From contig NZ_AUHG01000010.1 of NCBI RefSeq assembly GCF_000423065.1, positions 907,267-971,266 of the forward strand: 64,000 bases of DNA, read 5' to 3'. Made by a program: the position numbers and the translations under genes. Under the pieces are notes generated by a model. That model ran no database searches. It saw nothing but the letters and a program-made list of their open reading frames with translations, and had not been told where the DNA came from. Source of the DNA: Christiangramia echinicola DSM 19838. Lineage in GTDB: Bacteria; Bacteroidota; Bacteroidia; Flavobacteriales; Flavobacteriaceae. This document shows, piece after piece, positions 36,252 through 45,649 of the stretch (position 1 is the first letter of the stretch; the number at the start of each line of letters is the position of its first letter).

Positions 36252-36298
36252 AATCTTTCTAAATTTATTATGTATGCATAATAAAAACCGGCGAAATG

Positions 36299-36328
36299 TT
36301 GCATAATATCTATTTTATACTATTTTTG
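36299..36328 (+). promoter_or_regulatory. Bacteroidota-type promoter for the FadL-like gene
   Basis: TTG at 36299-36301, a 19-nt spacer and TATTTTTG at 36321-36328. It leaves an untranslated leader of about 40 nt before the ATG at 36373. Confidence 0.75.
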
Positions 36329-36372
36329 GCGGAAGCTTTTTAAGACATATTAAATATAATCCTAATTAAATT

Positions 36373-37641
36373 ATGAAAAGACTATTTTTACTTGGCCTGG
36401 TTATGATGGTCACGGCTATTACTTATGCCGGTGGTTACAGGGTAAGTCTACAGGGTCAACGTGGACTTGCTATGGGGCACACTGGAGTAGCAGTGGTGAA
36501 TAATGCTGAATTGGCCTTCTTTAATCCAGCCGGATTGGTTTTCCTTGAAAATAAGATTAATGCAGCTGTTGGTGTGAGTGCCGTTTTCTCTGATGTTGTA
36601 TGGCAAAACCAGGAGTTTGGCCAGACGGCTAGAACAGATAGCCCTGTTGGAACTCCTTTTTATGCATATTTTTCTTATAAATTAAATGAAAAATTAAGTG
36701 TAGGTCTTGCGGCATATACTCCTTATGGTAGTTCTGTTGCCTGGGAAAAAGACTGGGCAGGATCTCATCTTGTAAATGATATTGAGCTGGCTGCAATTTA
36801 TGTGCAGGCATTAGCTTCTTATAAAATTACCGATAACCTTTCTGTAGGTGGTGGACCTATCTATGTGAGCGGTTCTGTGAATTTTAACAGAAACCTAAAT
36901 AGAACACTTACAGATCTTGATGGCAATCGTGCCAATGTAACTATAGACGCTTCCGGTGTTAGTGCCTTTGGATGGTCTGCTGGAGCGATGTGGAGCCCGG
37001 TTGATAGTTTGAGAATTGGTGTGAATTATCGTTCAGAGATCTTAGTTGAGGCTGAAGGTGGTGATGCCGATTTTGAAAATATTCCAAATTCCCCTTTAAC
37101 TCCATTTAGTGATACGCAATTTGATGCAACCTTACCGCTTCCAGCTGAACTTACAATTGGAGCATCTTATCAATTAAATGATCAATGGCTTTTCGCATTT
37201 GATTATAACAGAACCTTCTGGGGTGTTTACGAATCTTTAGATGTAGATTTCGCTGATCCGGGAATACCAGATTCAAATAACCCTAGAGAATATGAAGATT
37301 CCTCTATATATAGATTTGGTCTTCAGTATACTGCAAACCAAACTTTTACTTTGAGAGCTGGGTATTACTTTGATGAATCTCCGGTACAATCTGGATATTT
37401 TGCCCCTGAAACGCCAAGAAATGATTCTAATAATTTTACTGGTGGTCTTTCGGTAAATGTGACAGATAATGTTGCCATCGATGCTTCTTTCCTTTATAGT
37501 AGGTTCGAAGAAATCGATGAGTCTTATGATTATTATACAGAGCCAGATCCAAGTACAGGTCAGCCTCGCAGAGTGCCTTTTGGAGGAACGTATAAATCCA
37601 GCGCATTTATTCCTGGTCTTGGTGTAACAATTAAAATTTAA
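36373..37641 (+). CDS. FadL/OmpP1/TodX family outer-membrane transporter
   Basis: FadL proteins carry hydrophobic molecules such as long-chain fatty acids across the outer membrane. This 422-aa protein has a signal peptide (about 1-20), then GGYRVSLQGQRGLAMGHTGVAV with the NPAGL hatch motif (ELAFFNPAGLVFLENK) that defines the family, and fourteen or so aromatic beta strands ending FIPGLGVTIKI. An SGNH lipoprotein follows 8 nt later, which suggests a surface lipid or ester uptake unit. Confidence 0.93.
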   Translation: MKRLFLLGLVMMVTAITYAGGYRVSLQGQRGLAMGHTGVAVVNNAELAFFNPAGLVFLENKINAAVGVSAVFSDVVWQNQEFGQTARTDSPVGTPFYAYFSYKLNEKLSVGLAAYTPYGSSVAWEKDWAGSHLVNDIELAAIYVQALASYKITDNLSVGGGPIYVSGSVNFNRNLNRTLTDLDGNRANVTIDASGVSAFGWSAGAMWSPVDSLRIGVNYRSEILVEAEGGDADFENIPNSPLTPFSDTQFDATLPLPAELTIGASYQLNDQWLFAFDYNRTFWGVYESLDVDFADPGIPDSNNPREYEDSSIYRFGLQYTANQTFTLRAGYYFDESPVQSGYFAPETPRNDSNNFTGGLSVNVTDNVAIDASFLYSRFEEIDESYDYYTEPDPSTGQPRRVPFGGTYKSSAFIPGLGVTIKI

Positions 37642-37649
37642 TAAGAACG

Positions 37650-39233
37650 ATGAAGAATTATTTTAAATATATAGCAATATTAGCCCTTGGGGTAGTATCC
37701 TGTGAACCAGAATTAGAAAACGCCATCGAAGACGGTGAAGTATATTCAAATGGTGAGGCAGACTTCTCAAATTATGTGGCTCTAGGAAACTCTTTAACCG
37801 CGGGATATGCAGATGGAGCACTTTACATTACTGGTCAGGAGAATTCTTATCCAAACATTCTTGCCGGTAAATTTGCTTTAACACAAGATACAGATGGTTT
37901 TACCCAGCCATTAGTAAATGATAATGCAGGTGGACTTATATTGAATGGTTCGCAGATTACAGAAAATAGATTTGTACTTTCTGTTAATGCAGATGGTGAT
38001 CCCTCACCAGCCAGATATACTGGTGCAGATCCAACCACAGAGGTTTCAACTAAACTAGCTGGGCCTTTTAATAATATGGGGGTTCCAGGAGCAAAATCTT
38101 ATCATTTAGTAGCTCCAAATTATGGAAGTGTTTCTGGAGTAGCGACAGGTATGGCTAATCCGTATTTCGCAAGATTTTCGAGTTCTGAAAGTGCTACTGT
38201 ACTTGAAGATGCATTGGCACAGCAACCTACTTTTTTCACACTTTGGATTGGGAATAATGACGTGCTTTCTTATGCAACATCAGGAGGAGTAGGTGAATAT
38301 AGATTAAATGAAACAGATCCTACTCTTTACGGAGAGAATGATATTACAGATCCTAACTTTTTCGCAATGCTATATGGTCAGATGGTAGGAGCGCTAGCTC
38401 AAAATGCAGGAGGAGTATTGTTGAATATTCCAAACGTAACTTCAGCTCCGTATTTCACTGCTGTGCCATTTGCAGCTTTAAGTCCGGCTGATGAAAATTT
38501 CGGTCCTCAGATCCCTACTTTAAATGCGACTTTTGCACCGCTTAACCAGGCATTCGCTTTCTTAGGTGTGCCGGAAAGAAGTGTTAATTTCGCGACAGAT
38601 GCAGCTAGTCCGGTTTTAATTAAAGACGAATCTCTAGCAGATATCTCAGATCAATTAACAGAAGTGCTAATTGGAGGTGGAGTGGATCCTGCAACTGCAA
38701 CCTTATACGGAATGCAATACGGGCAGTCGCGCCAGGCAACGGCTGAAGATCTACTAGTACTTACGAGTGCAGGGGTTATAGGAACTGTGAATACACAAAG
38801 AGTTCAGGAATTAATGGCTTTAGGGTTAGATCAACAAACAGCCGGTCAGTTATCTGTAAATGGGGTTACTTTTCCTATGGAAGATCAATATGTTCTAACT
38901 GAAAGCGAAGTGAGTATCGTGCAATCTGCGACTACTGCCTTCAATATTGCGATTTCACAAATAGCACAAGACAACGGTCTTGGATTAGTTGATGCTAATG
39001 CTGTTTTAAATAAGTTAGATAGCGAAGGGATTGCTTTTGATGGTGGAACTATCACTTCAGCTTTTGTAAGTGGTGGGGCTTTCTCTTTAGATGGGATTCA
39101 TTTAACTCCTAGAGGTAATGCAGTTATCGCTAACGAAATTATTTCAGAAATTAATGCAACTTATGGATCTAATGTTCCAAAAGCGAATGTTGGTGCATAT
39201 GGGACTGTGACACTTAGTCAGGACGTTCAGTAA
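37650..39233 (+). CDS. SGNH/GDSL-family hydrolase lipoprotein
   Basis: A 527-aa lipoprotein with lipobox ILALGVVSC (Cys at about 18). The GDSL-type block I is FSNYVALGNSLTAGYADG, block III is FTLWIGNNDVL and block V is DGIHLTPRGN, giving the Ser, Asn and Asp-His of an SGNH esterase, although the usual GDS is GNS here. A long insertion of about 250 residues separates blocks III and V. Being lipidated and just behind FadL, it may release acyl chains for uptake. The substrate cannot be told. A strong terminator follows. Confidence 0.85.
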   Translation: MKNYFKYIAILALGVVSCEPELENAIEDGEVYSNGEADFSNYVALGNSLTAGYADGALYITGQENSYPNILAGKFALTQDTDGFTQPLVNDNAGGLILNGSQITENRFVLSVNADGDPSPARYTGADPTTEVSTKLAGPFNNMGVPGAKSYHLVAPNYGSVSGVATGMANPYFARFSSSESATVLEDALAQQPTFFTLWIGNNDVLSYATSGGVGEYRLNETDPTLYGENDITDPNFFAMLYGQMVGALAQNAGGVLLNIPNVTSAPYFTAVPFAALSPADENFGPQIPTLNATFAPLNQAFAFLGVPERSVNFATDAASPVLIKDESLADISDQLTEVLIGGGVDPATATLYGMQYGQSRQATAEDLLVLTSAGVIGTVNTQRVQELMALGLDQQTAGQLSVNGVTFPMEDQYVLTESEVSIVQSATTAFNIAISQIAQDNGLGLVDANAVLNKLDSEGIAFDGGTITSAFVSGGAFSLDGIHLTPRGNAVIANEIISEINATYGSNVPKANVGAYGTVTLSQDVQ

Positions 39234-39255
39234 TATTTAAATTGCCATAAAATTT

Positions 39256-39286
39256 AAAAGGCCGGGATATTCCCGGCCTTTTTTTT
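39256..39286 (+). terminator. Intrinsic terminator after the SGNH lipoprotein gene
   Basis: A 12-bp GC-rich stem (39256-39267 with 39271-39282) around a 3-nt loop with a T8 tract at its 3' side. Confidence 0.92.
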
Positions 39287-39319
39287 GCAACTTTACCTGA
39301 TAATCAACCTTTTTTAGAT

Positions 39320-39661
39320 ATGAAATTTATACTTAGATTATTACTAACGGCACTTGCGGTAGTAATTCTTGCAAAAGTGCTTCCGGGAGTAAGTGTAGAT
39401 AGTTACTGGACAGCGGTAATAGTAGCGCTGGTTTTGGCTTTATTAAATTTTATAGTAAAGCCTTTACTGGTCCTTTTTACTTTGCCTGTTACCATCCTAA
39501 CTCTAGGATTATTCTTACTGGTCATCAATGCGATCATCATATTTATGGCAGATGGATTCGTGAGCGGATTTGACGTAGATGGATGGTTTATTGCCATTAT
39601 TTTTAGTTTGTTACTATCTCTGGTGCAATCTTTGCTTTTTTCAATTCTGAAATCAGATTAG
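39320..39661 (+). CDS. Phage-holin-family-IV/YvlD-type small membrane protein
   Basis: This 113-aa protein has four hydrophobic helices and the family's IVALVLALLNFIVKPLLVLFTLPVTILTLG core. Pfam calls the family phage holin 4 superfamily 2, but most members, like YvlD of Bacillus, are chromosomal and unrelated to phage. No phage gene is nearby. The role is unknown. It is a single gene between terminator and the tig promoter. Confidence 0.82.
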   Translation: MKFILRLLLTALAVVILAKVLPGVSVDSYWTAVIVALVLALLNFIVKPLLVLFTLPVTILTLGLFLLVINAIIIFMADGFVSGFDVDGWFIAIIFSLLLSLVQSLLFSILKSD

Positions 39662-39689
39662 ATTTAACTGAATTTCAACAAATTGAAAC

Positions 39690-39720
39690 TTTGCAGACTT
39701 TAAGAAAAAACGTAATTTTG
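39690..39720 (+). promoter_or_regulatory. Bacteroidota-type promoter for trigger factor
   Basis: TTTG at 39690-39693, a 19-nt spacer and TAATTTTG at 39713-39720, 26 nt before the ATG. A TTTCAA/TTGAAA inverted repeat lies immediately upstream (39673-39688). Confidence 0.75.
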
Positions 39721-39746
39721 CACTCCAATTTTTATAACAGATCAAA

Positions 39747-41069
39747 ATGAATATTACCAGAGAGAATATTGATGAATTAAATGCGGTAGTTAAAGTTGAT
39801 ATCGCTAAAGAAGATTATGCCGGTAAAGTAGAGAAGATTTTAAAAGATTACCGTAAGAATGCCAATATTCCCGGTTTCAGAAAAGGTCATGTGCCTATGG
39901 GGATGGTGAAGAAGCAATATGGCCAGGCTGTGTTGGTAGATGAGGTTAATAAATTGCTACAGGATAGTCTTAATAAATATCTTACTGAAGAGAAACTTGA
40001 TGTTTTAGGGAATCCTCTTCCAAAAGAGCAGGAAAATTTTGACTGGGAAAAAGATAATTACAGCTTTGAATTCGAATTGGGACTAGCTCCTGAATTTGAT
40101 GTAAATCTTGATCTTAAGAAACCAGTTACTAAATATAATATCGTTGCCGATGAGAAAATGGTAAACGATCAAATTGAAAGTATTCAGAAGCAATACGGAA
40201 AGTTGAAGACCAAGGATGTTGTTGAAGAAGGAGATACTGTTGCTGGTACTTTTAAGAATGAAGACGAAGGTATCGAGAATGATTCTACCATTGAGCTTTC
40301 TAATATTAAAGGTAAAAGAAACCTGAATAAATTCGTTGGAGCTAAAGTTGGTGATACTGTTACAGTAAAAACTAAAGGACTTTTCGAAGATGATCACGCT
40401 TTGGTAAATCACTTAAAAGTTGAACATGATAAAGCTCACGATCTTGATATCGAGGTAGCTTTTATTATTTCTGAGATTAATGAAAGAGAACTTGCAGATC
40501 TAGACCAGGAATTGTTTGATAAGCTTTTCGGAGAAGGAAAAGTTAAGTCGGTAACAGAACTTAAAGAAAAGATCAAGGAAGACGCAGCGAAGCAATTCGA
40601 GCAACAGAGTGATCAGCAATTGATGAATGATATTACTGAAGCTCTTATCGAAGCTACTAATTTTGAACTTCCTAAAGAATTTCTTCAGAAGTGGATCCAG
40701 ACAGTTGGTGAAAAACCATTAACTGAAGAAGAAGCGGTAGAAGAATACGAAAAGAGTGAAAAAGGGCTTCGTTACCAGTTGATCGAAGGGAAAGTTGTTA
40801 ATGACAATAACCTTAATGTAGATTTCAACGACCTTAAAGCTTTCACTACAGATAAGATCAAGCAGCAAATGGCACAATTTGGCCAGATGGATCCATCAGA
40901 AAAAGAACTTGATGATATCGCTGCCAGAATATTATCTAACCAGGATGAGGTTAAGAGACTTTCTGAGCAATTGATGAATGAAAAACTTCTTGAATTTTAT
41001 AAAGAAAATATGAAATTCGACGAAAAAGAACTGACTTACGAAGAATTTGTGAAAGCAATATATAAGTAA
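39747..41069 (+). CDS. tig: Trigger factor ribosome-associated chaperone
   Basis: Trigger factor meets nascent chains at the ribosome exit tunnel. The 440-aa protein carries the ribosome-binding signature IPGFRKGHVPMGMVKK at residues about 42-57. The central FKBP-like domain (about 150-240) has diverged in its active-site pattern, as is usual in Bacteroidota, and may lack prolyl isomerase activity. The C-terminal arms are helical and charged. It is followed by clpP and clpX, the same order as in many bacteria. Confidence 0.95.
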   Translation: MNITRENIDELNAVVKVDIAKEDYAGKVEKILKDYRKNANIPGFRKGHVPMGMVKKQYGQAVLVDEVNKLLQDSLNKYLTEEKLDVLGNPLPKEQENFDWEKDNYSFEFELGLAPEFDVNLDLKKPVTKYNIVADEKMVNDQIESIQKQYGKLKTKDVVEEGDTVAGTFKNEDEGIENDSTIELSNIKGKRNLNKFVGAKVGDTVTVKTKGLFEDDHALVNHLKVEHDKAHDLDIEVAFIISEINERELADLDQELFDKLFGEGKVKSVTELKEKIKEDAAKQFEQQSDQQLMNDITEALIEATNFELPKEFLQKWIQTVGEKPLTEEEAVEEYEKSEKGLRYQLIEGKVVNDNNLNVDFNDLKAFTTDKIKQQMAQFGQMDPSEKELDDIAARILSNQDEVKRLSEQLMNEKLLEFYKENMKFDEKELTYEEFVKAIYK

Positions 41070-41097
41070 GCCTTTTTACGATATATTACCTATCTTT

Positions 41098-41132
41098 AAG
41101 GCGTTAACTCATTTAGAGTAACGCCTTTTTTG
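41098..41132 (+). terminator. Intrinsic terminator after tig
   Basis: Stem AAGGCGTTA (41098-41106) with TAACGCCTT (41119-41127), extended by CTC/GAG next to the loop and followed by a T-tract. It overlaps the TTG codon at 41130 that would otherwise extend the clpP frame. Confidence 0.85.
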
Positions 41133-41180
41133 GTTTTAACCGGAATTTTAATTAAGATTAGAAAAACAACGAAAAAATTG

Positions 41181-41858
41181 ATGGATTACGGAAAAGAATT
41201 TCAAAAATATGCTGTCTCAGATCATAACATAAACAGCAATTATTACGATAAGATTGTTAGTAGTATGATGCCTCAGGGCATGACCCCGAATATTATTGAG
41301 GAACGCCAGATGAACGCTGTGGCCATGGACGTTTTTTCACGTTTAATGATGGACAGGATCATCTTCCTTGGAACAGGAATCAATGAGCAGGTAGCGAATA
41401 TCGTGCAGGCTCAGTTATTGTTCCTGGAAAGTACAGACGCATCAAAAGATATTCAGATATATATTAACTCTCCGGGAGGAAGTGTATATGCTGGTCTTGG
41501 TATTTATGATACTATGCAGTTCATAAAACCAGATGTTGCTACCATTTGTACGGGAATGGCGGCTTCTATGGGAGCAGTGCTATTATGTGCGGGAGAAGCT
41601 GGAAAACGTAGCGGACTTCCACATAGCAGAGTAATGATCCATCAGCCAATGGGTGGAGCCCAGGGTCAGGCAAGTGACATTGAGATTACAGCCAGAGAGA
41701 TCATAACTCTAAAAGAAGAATTATATAAGATCATAGCAAAACATTCAGGTCAAACTTATGAAAAGGTTCATGAAGACAGTGATCGTGACTACTGGATGAA
41801 AGCTGAAAAAGCTAAAGAATATGGTATGATCGATGAGATTTTAAAAAGAGAAGGATAA
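41181..41858 (+). CDS. clpP: ATP-dependent Clp protease proteolytic subunit
   Basis: ClpP forms the double seven-subunit barrel that degrades substrates unfolded by ClpX or ClpA. The 225-aa protein has the catalytic Ser129 in [11 protein letters not shown], His154 in [10 protein letters not shown] and Asp near DSDRDYWM. The ATG at 41181 ([11 protein letters not shown]) is the start used by flavobacterial ClpP; a longer frame from a TTG at 41130 begins in the terminator of tig. clpX follows after 45 bp. Confidence 0.95.
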   Translation: MDYGKEFQKYAVSDHNINSNYYDKIVSSMMPQGMTPNIIEERQMNAVAMDVFSRLMMDRIIFLGTGINEQVANIVQAQLLFLESTDASKDIQIYINSPGGSVYAGLGIYDTMQFIKPDVATICTGMAASMGAVLLCAGEAGKRSGLPHSRVMIHQPMGGAQGQASDIEITAREIITLKEELYKIIAKHSGQTYEKVHEDSDRDYWMKAEKAKEYGMIDEILKREG

Positions 41859-41903
41859 ATAGTGATTAACTTGTTAAATAAGTAATTACTGAAAATTTAA
41901 ATA

Positions 41904-43136
41904 ATGGCGAAAGAAGATTTAGAATGTTCCTTTTGTGGTAGAAAAAAACCCGAAACTAACCTGCTTATTGCAGGATTAGATGCACATATATGTGATCGCT
42001 GTATTGAACAGGCTCACGGAATTGTTGTAGAAGAATCTAAGCAGGGTGATGCAAGGGAGCTTTCTTCAGACCTAATGCTAAGTAAACCTAAATCCATTAA
42101 ATCATTTCTGGATGAGTATATCATTGGTCAGGAAGAAACCAAAAAGGTGATGTCTGTGGCGGTATACAATCACTATAAGAGATTGCTGCAACCAGAGAGC
42201 GATGATGATGTAGAGATCCAGAAGAGTAATATTGTAATGGTAGGGGAGACCGGTACGGGTAAGACCTTAATGGCCAGAACAATTGCTAAAATGCTGAATG
42301 TTCCTCTGGCTATCGTAGATGCTACCGTTTTAACCGAAGCAGGATACGTTGGAGAGGATGTTGAAGGAATATTAACCAGGTTGCTTCAGGCTGCAGATTA
42401 TAATACTGAGAAAGCGGAACGAGGAATTGTTTTTATTGATGAGATAGATAAGATCGCCCGTAAGAGTGATAATCCTTCAATAACCCGTGATGTTTCAGGA
42501 GAAGGTGTGCAACAGGCTTTATTGAAACTGTTGGAAGGAACTTCTGTAAACGTTCCACCTAAAGGAGGGCGTAAGCATCCAGACCAAAAATTCATCGAGG
42601 TAAATACAGAGAATATCCTGTTTATTGCCGGTGGTGCTTTTGATGGTATCGAAAGAATTATCAGTAAGAGATTAAATATGCAAGCTGTAGGATTTAGCGC
42701 TTCTAAAAGTGAAGATTCTATAGAGCGTACCAATCTTTTAAAATATATCATCCCGAAGGATCTTAAAGAATTCGGATTGATCCCTGAGATAATTGGACGT
42801 TTACCTGCGCTAACTTATATGAATCCTCTGGATAGAAAAACACTTCGCGCAATACTTACAGAACCTAAGAATGCGATCATCAAGCAATATAAGAAGCTTT
42901 TCGAAATGGATGATATAGAATTTGATATCACCGATGATGCTTTGGATTATATTGTTAATAAAGCAGTGGAATATAAATTAGGTGCAAGAGGTCTGCGTTC
43001 GCTATGTGAAGCTATTCTAACAGATGCTATGTTCGAATTGCCTGAAAGTGAAGAGGGGCAGTTTACAGTAACTCGTGAATATGCAGATGATAAATTGAAT
43101 AAATCTACAATGAGTAAATTGAAAGCGGTTTCTTAA
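41904..43136 (+). CDS. clpX: ATP-dependent Clp protease ATP-binding subunit ClpX
   Basis: The unfoldase partner of ClpP. Its 410 aa start with a C4 zinc-binding domain (Cys8, Cys11, Cys30, Cys33), followed by a AAA+ module with Walker A GETGTGKT, Walker [11 protein letters not shown] and the [19 protein letters not shown] segment. The ClpP-docking loop has VGFSAS in place of the common IGF tripeptide, which keeps the Gly-Phe. A convergent terminator ends the transcript. The clpP-clpX order implies cotranscription. Confidence 0.97.
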   Translation: MAKEDLECSFCGRKKPETNLLIAGLDAHICDRCIEQAHGIVVEESKQGDARELSSDLMLSKPKSIKSFLDEYIIGQEETKKVMSVAVYNHYKRLLQPESDDDVEIQKSNIVMVGETGTGKTLMARTIAKMLNVPLAIVDATVLTEAGYVGEDVEGILTRLLQAADYNTEKAERGIVFIDEIDKIARKSDNPSITRDVSGEGVQQALLKLLEGTSVNVPPKGGRKHPDQKFIEVNTENILFIAGGAFDGIERIISKRLNMQAVGFSASKSEDSIERTNLLKYIIPKDLKEFGLIPEIIGRLPALTYMNPLDRKTLRAILTEPKNAIIKQYKKLFEMDDIEFDITDDALDYIVNKAVEYKLGARGLRSLCEAILTDAMFELPESEEGQFTVTREYADDKLNKSTMSKLKAVS

Positions 43137-43161
43137 TTCAGCTTCAATCATATTTATATAG

Positions 43162-43192
43162 AAAACGCCATCAATTTGATGGCGTTTTTCTT
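43162..43192. terminator. Bidirectional terminator between clpX and the pentapeptide gene
   Basis: A stem of about 12 bp, AAAACGCCATCA (43162-43173) with TGATGGCGTTTT (43177-43188), around a 3-nt loop with A- and T-rich flanks; it serves both convergent transcripts. Confidence 0.88.
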
Positions 43193-43208
43193 TTATATAA
43201 AATCTGAA

Positions 43209-43781
43209 TTATTCGATATGTAACTGGTATTTATCTAGTAAACCAGTGACTTCAGGAAGTGAAAACTTAGCTCCCTTTATTTTATTAATTTCGGGATCTA
43301 TACTATAGTTGTAAGCCGATCTTAGATTTGCTTTTTCAAGAATGGTATTATCAAAGATCGCGTTTTGAAAATCGCAGCCTTCCAGATTGGAGTAGCTAAA
43401 ATCGCAGGCACTCAGATCAGTGTTTCTAAATTTTGAATTATTGAACCTGGATTTCGTGAGATTGATTCCATAGAATATAGAATGGTCAAAAACGGAATTT
43501 TCAGCAGATATAGAAAAGGCAAAACTCTCGCAATGATCAAAATTAAGCCCTATAAGCTTACAGGTTGAAAACTGACATTCCTGAAATTCAGTTTTTGATA
43601 ATTTGCAATTGCTTAGATCGCATTCTATAAAGGTGCATTCTGTAAACCTGAAACTACTAAAGTCGTGATCAGAAAAATTACAGTTCGTAAAGGTGCAACC
43701 TTCATAATCTGCAGTTTTAAGCGCTTCTTTTTTGTGATTTAAATCACTGAAATTTTCGTCTGTAAAGAATTGATCATTCAT
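43209..43781 (-). CDS. Pentapeptide-repeat protein
   Basis: A 190-aa cytoplasmic protein built almost wholly of pentapeptide repeats: successive blocks such as CTFTNCNFSDHDFSSFRFTE and CDLSNCKLSKTEFQECQFST carry a central Phe or Leu every five residues. This predicts a right-handed quadrilateral beta helix. Size resembles McbG/Qnr-type proteins that mimic DNA and protect gyrase, but a quinolone-related role cannot be claimed from sequence; many pentapeptide proteins have unknown functions. It is unusually Cys-rich. It stands alone between two convergent or unrelated genes. Confidence 0.88.
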   Translation of the reverse strand: MNDQFFTDENFSDLNHKKEALKTADYEGCTFTNCNFSDHDFSSFRFTECTFIECDLSNCKLSKTEFQECQFSTCKLIGLNFDHCESFAFSISAENSVFDHSIFYGINLTKSRFNNSKFRNTDLSACDFSYSNLEGCDFQNAIFDNTILEKANLRSAYNYSIDPEINKIKGAKFSLPEVTGLLDKYQLHIE

Positions 43782-43817
43782 TTTCAGAATATTGCAGGTT
43801 TATAAAATAAGGTCATT

Positions 43818-44633
43818 TTACCAGCTTCCACCGGCACCACCACCGCCAAATCCGCCGCCGCCGAAACCTCCTCCAAAGCCTCCGCCGCCACCGAAGCCTC
43901 CGCCAGAACTTCCGCCGCCAAAACTACCACGACCCAGAGAACTTAGAATTATCGCGTCCCATAGAACACTTCTACCGGTTCTTCTACCTCCATTTTTTCC
44001 TCCGCCACGCTTATTAAAAAAAGAAACCAGGACTGCGAAGAGAATAAAAAAGATAATAATAGTCTTAAAAGAAATTCCGCCACCCCCGTTGCCACTGGAT
44101 CGAGGCGATCCTTCAAAAGTGCCGTTTAGTACTTGAAAAATTGCTGTGGTTCCGTTATTAAGACCTCCATATATATTACCATTCTTAAATTCAGGTAGAA
44201 TAATAAGTTCGATGATCTCTTTGGTTTTAGCATCAGTCATATATTCTTCAAGACCATACCCAGTAGTAATCCAAATTTTTCGCTCTTTCTGAGCTACAAG
44301 AATTAAAAGACCATTATCCTTCTTGCTTTGACCAATTCCCCATTCATGGGCCCAGTGTGTGGCATATGTTCCTTCATACTCTCCCTCTAGAGACTGAATA
44401 GTGACTACTACAATTTGAGTGGAAGTTGTGTCTGCGTAATTAATCAGTTTTTGCTCAAGTCTGTTCTCATCAGAAGTAGAAAGCATATCTGCCTCGTCAT
44501 AAACACTTGTTTGCTCTGATGGTTTTGGCGGAATATCGCGCTGAGCCAACGCAGTGAATCCCGTTAATAATATCAGTAAAAGTATAAATCGTTTGATAAG
44601 CCTATCCTTTTGAAATTTGATCTGATAATTCAT
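43818..44633 (-). CDS. TPM domain protein (YgcG-like) with glycine-rich tail
   Basis: About 271 aa: signal peptide (ILLLILLTGFTALAQ), a TPM_phosphatase domain (about residues 40-170) with VYDEADMLSTSDENRLEQ and WGIGQSKKDNGLLILVA, one transmembrane helix, and a C-terminal tail made of Gly, Ser and Phe ending GGAGGSW. Such YgcG-type proteins occur with LemA and a second TPM protein. The ATG at 44633 overlaps the preceding TPM gene by 32 nt; the longer frame to 44723 runs antiparallel to no promoter and duplicates TPM2 sequence, so I prefer 44633. Confidence 0.88.
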   Translation of the reverse strand: MNYQIKFQKDRLIKRFILLLILLTGFTALAQRDIPPKPSEQTSVYDEADMLSTSDENRLEQKLINYADTTSTQIVVVTIQSLEGEYEGTYATHWAHEWGIGQSKKDNGLLILVAQKERKIWITTGYGLEEYMTDAKTKEIIELIILPEFKNGNIYGGLNNGTTAIFQVLNGTFEGSPRSSGNGGGGISFKTIIIFFILFAVLVSFFNKRGGGKNGGRRTGRSVLWDAIILSSLGRGSFGGGSSGGGFGGGGGFGGGFGGGGFGGGGAGGSW

Positions 44634-45045
44634 TGGTGTCATCCTCATCCCATGGAAAATGTTTCTGTAATTGCTCGCCGGCTTTAAGAACACCTTCAAC
44701 CAGACCATCTTTATAATTGCCATTTTTAAAATGAGAAACTATAAGGTCTTTGGTGCTTTCCCAGAAGTCATCTGCCACCACATCGTTGACTCCCTTGTCA
44801 CCGTAGATCACGAAATTGCGATCTTCTACGGCCACGTAGATCAACACGCCATTAGCATCTTTAGTATTATCCATTTTCAGTGCATGAAATACTTCCATGG
44901 CTCTCTCAAAAATGTCTAGATCACCCGTACTTGGTTCCAGGTGCACACGAATCTCACCACTGGTAGTTCTTTCAGCCTGTCTAATAGCGTCAACGATTTC
45001 CTCTTCTTCTCTCTTGCTTAAAAAAGCTTCACTCTGTACGCTCAT
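44602..45045 (-). CDS. TPM domain protein, short soluble form
   Basis: A 147-aa protein consisting of a TPM domain alone: EEEIVDAIRQAERTTSGEIRVHLEP, NGVLIYVAVEDRNFVIYGDKGVND and FKNGNYKDGLVEGVLKAGEQLQ. It lacks signal peptide and membrane segment. It lies between lemA and the YgcG-like TPM gene, overlapping the latter by 32 nt. The family was named after proteins TLP18.3, Psb32 and MOLO-1; a phosphatase function has been suggested for the plant relative. Confidence 0.88.
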   Translation of the reverse strand: MSVQSEAFLSKREEEEIVDAIRQAERTTSGEIRVHLEPSTGDLDIFERAMEVFHALKMDNTKDANGVLIYVAVEDRNFVIYGDKGVNDVVADDFWESTKDLIVSHFKNGNYKDGLVEGVLKAGEQLQKHFPWDEDDTNELSDQISKG

Positions 45046-45051
45046 TTTTTT

Positions 45052-45648
45052 CTAAAAATCGAATTCTACATCTGGTGCATTTTCTGCCCCGGCATCTGCC
45101 TGGAATCGCTCCATTCTCTCAAAACCGAACATTCCTGCAAATAGATTATTAGGGAATACTCGAATGTATGTGTTGTAATCTGTAACAGCCTCATTAAAAC
45201 GATCTCTGGCTACATTAATCCTGTTTTCAGTGCCTTCCAGTTGTGATTGTAATTGAAGGAAATTCTGATTCGCTTTTAGCTCAGGATATCTTTCTACCGT
45301 AACTAATAACCTTGATAATGCTGAAGTAACTCCCTGTTGTGCCTGTTGAAATTGTTGAATTTGAGCGGCACTTAAATTTTCTGCATCTACATTTACTGAA
45401 GTTGCCTTTGCTCTGGCTTCGATCACCTCTTTTAAGGTACCTCTTTCAAAGTCTGCAGCACCTTCCACAGTTTTAACAAGATTACCTATTAGGTCGTTCC
45501 TTCTTTGGTAAGAACTTTCTACGTTAGACCAGGCTAATTTGGCGTTTTCTTCCTTGGCAACAGCGGTGTTGTTAAATCCTGCAGTGAATTTCCAGATCAC
45601 AACGACACCTATAACGATAATTATTAATGGGATAAGCCACTTTTTCAT
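45052..45648 (-). CDS. LemA family protein
   Basis: A 198-aa membrane-anchored helical protein: anchor helix (residues 4-23), the LemA signature AKLAWSNVESSYQRRNDLIGNLVKTV, then coiled coils with QLEGTENRINVARDRFNEAVTDYN and the end FPNNLFAGMFGFERMERFQ. LemA proteins are broadly conserved and of unclear function; pairing with TPM proteins is a repeated operon theme in Bacteroidota. Confidence 0.93.
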   Translation of the reverse strand: MKKWLIPLIIIVIGVVVIWKFTAGFNNTAVAKEENAKLAWSNVESSYQRRNDLIGNLVKTVEGAADFERGTLKEVIEARAKATSVNVDAENLSAAQIQQFQQAQQGVTSALSRLLVTVERYPELKANQNFLQLQSQLEGTENRINVARDRFNEAVTDYNTYIRVFPNNLFAGMFGFERMERFQADAGAENAPDVEFDF

Positions 45649-45649
45649 A

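Noticed and set aside
39320..39661. Prophage remnant suggested by a phage-holin family name
   Set aside because: The family is widespread in chromosomes and there are no phage structural, integrase or lysin genes around.
41130..41180. Extended clpP N terminus from TTG at 41130
   Set aside because: Overlaps the tig terminator and adds residues absent in homologues; ATG at 41181 is used.
43209..43781. Quinolone-resistance (Qnr) call for the pentapeptide protein
   Set aside because: Pentapeptide repeats alone do not define Qnr, and the characteristic loops could not be recognised.
43792..44136. Proline-rich ORF on the plus strand (PPPPPPKPP pattern)
   Set aside because: It is the antisense shadow of the glycine-rich tail of the TPM gene; GGx codons on one strand read as proline on the other.
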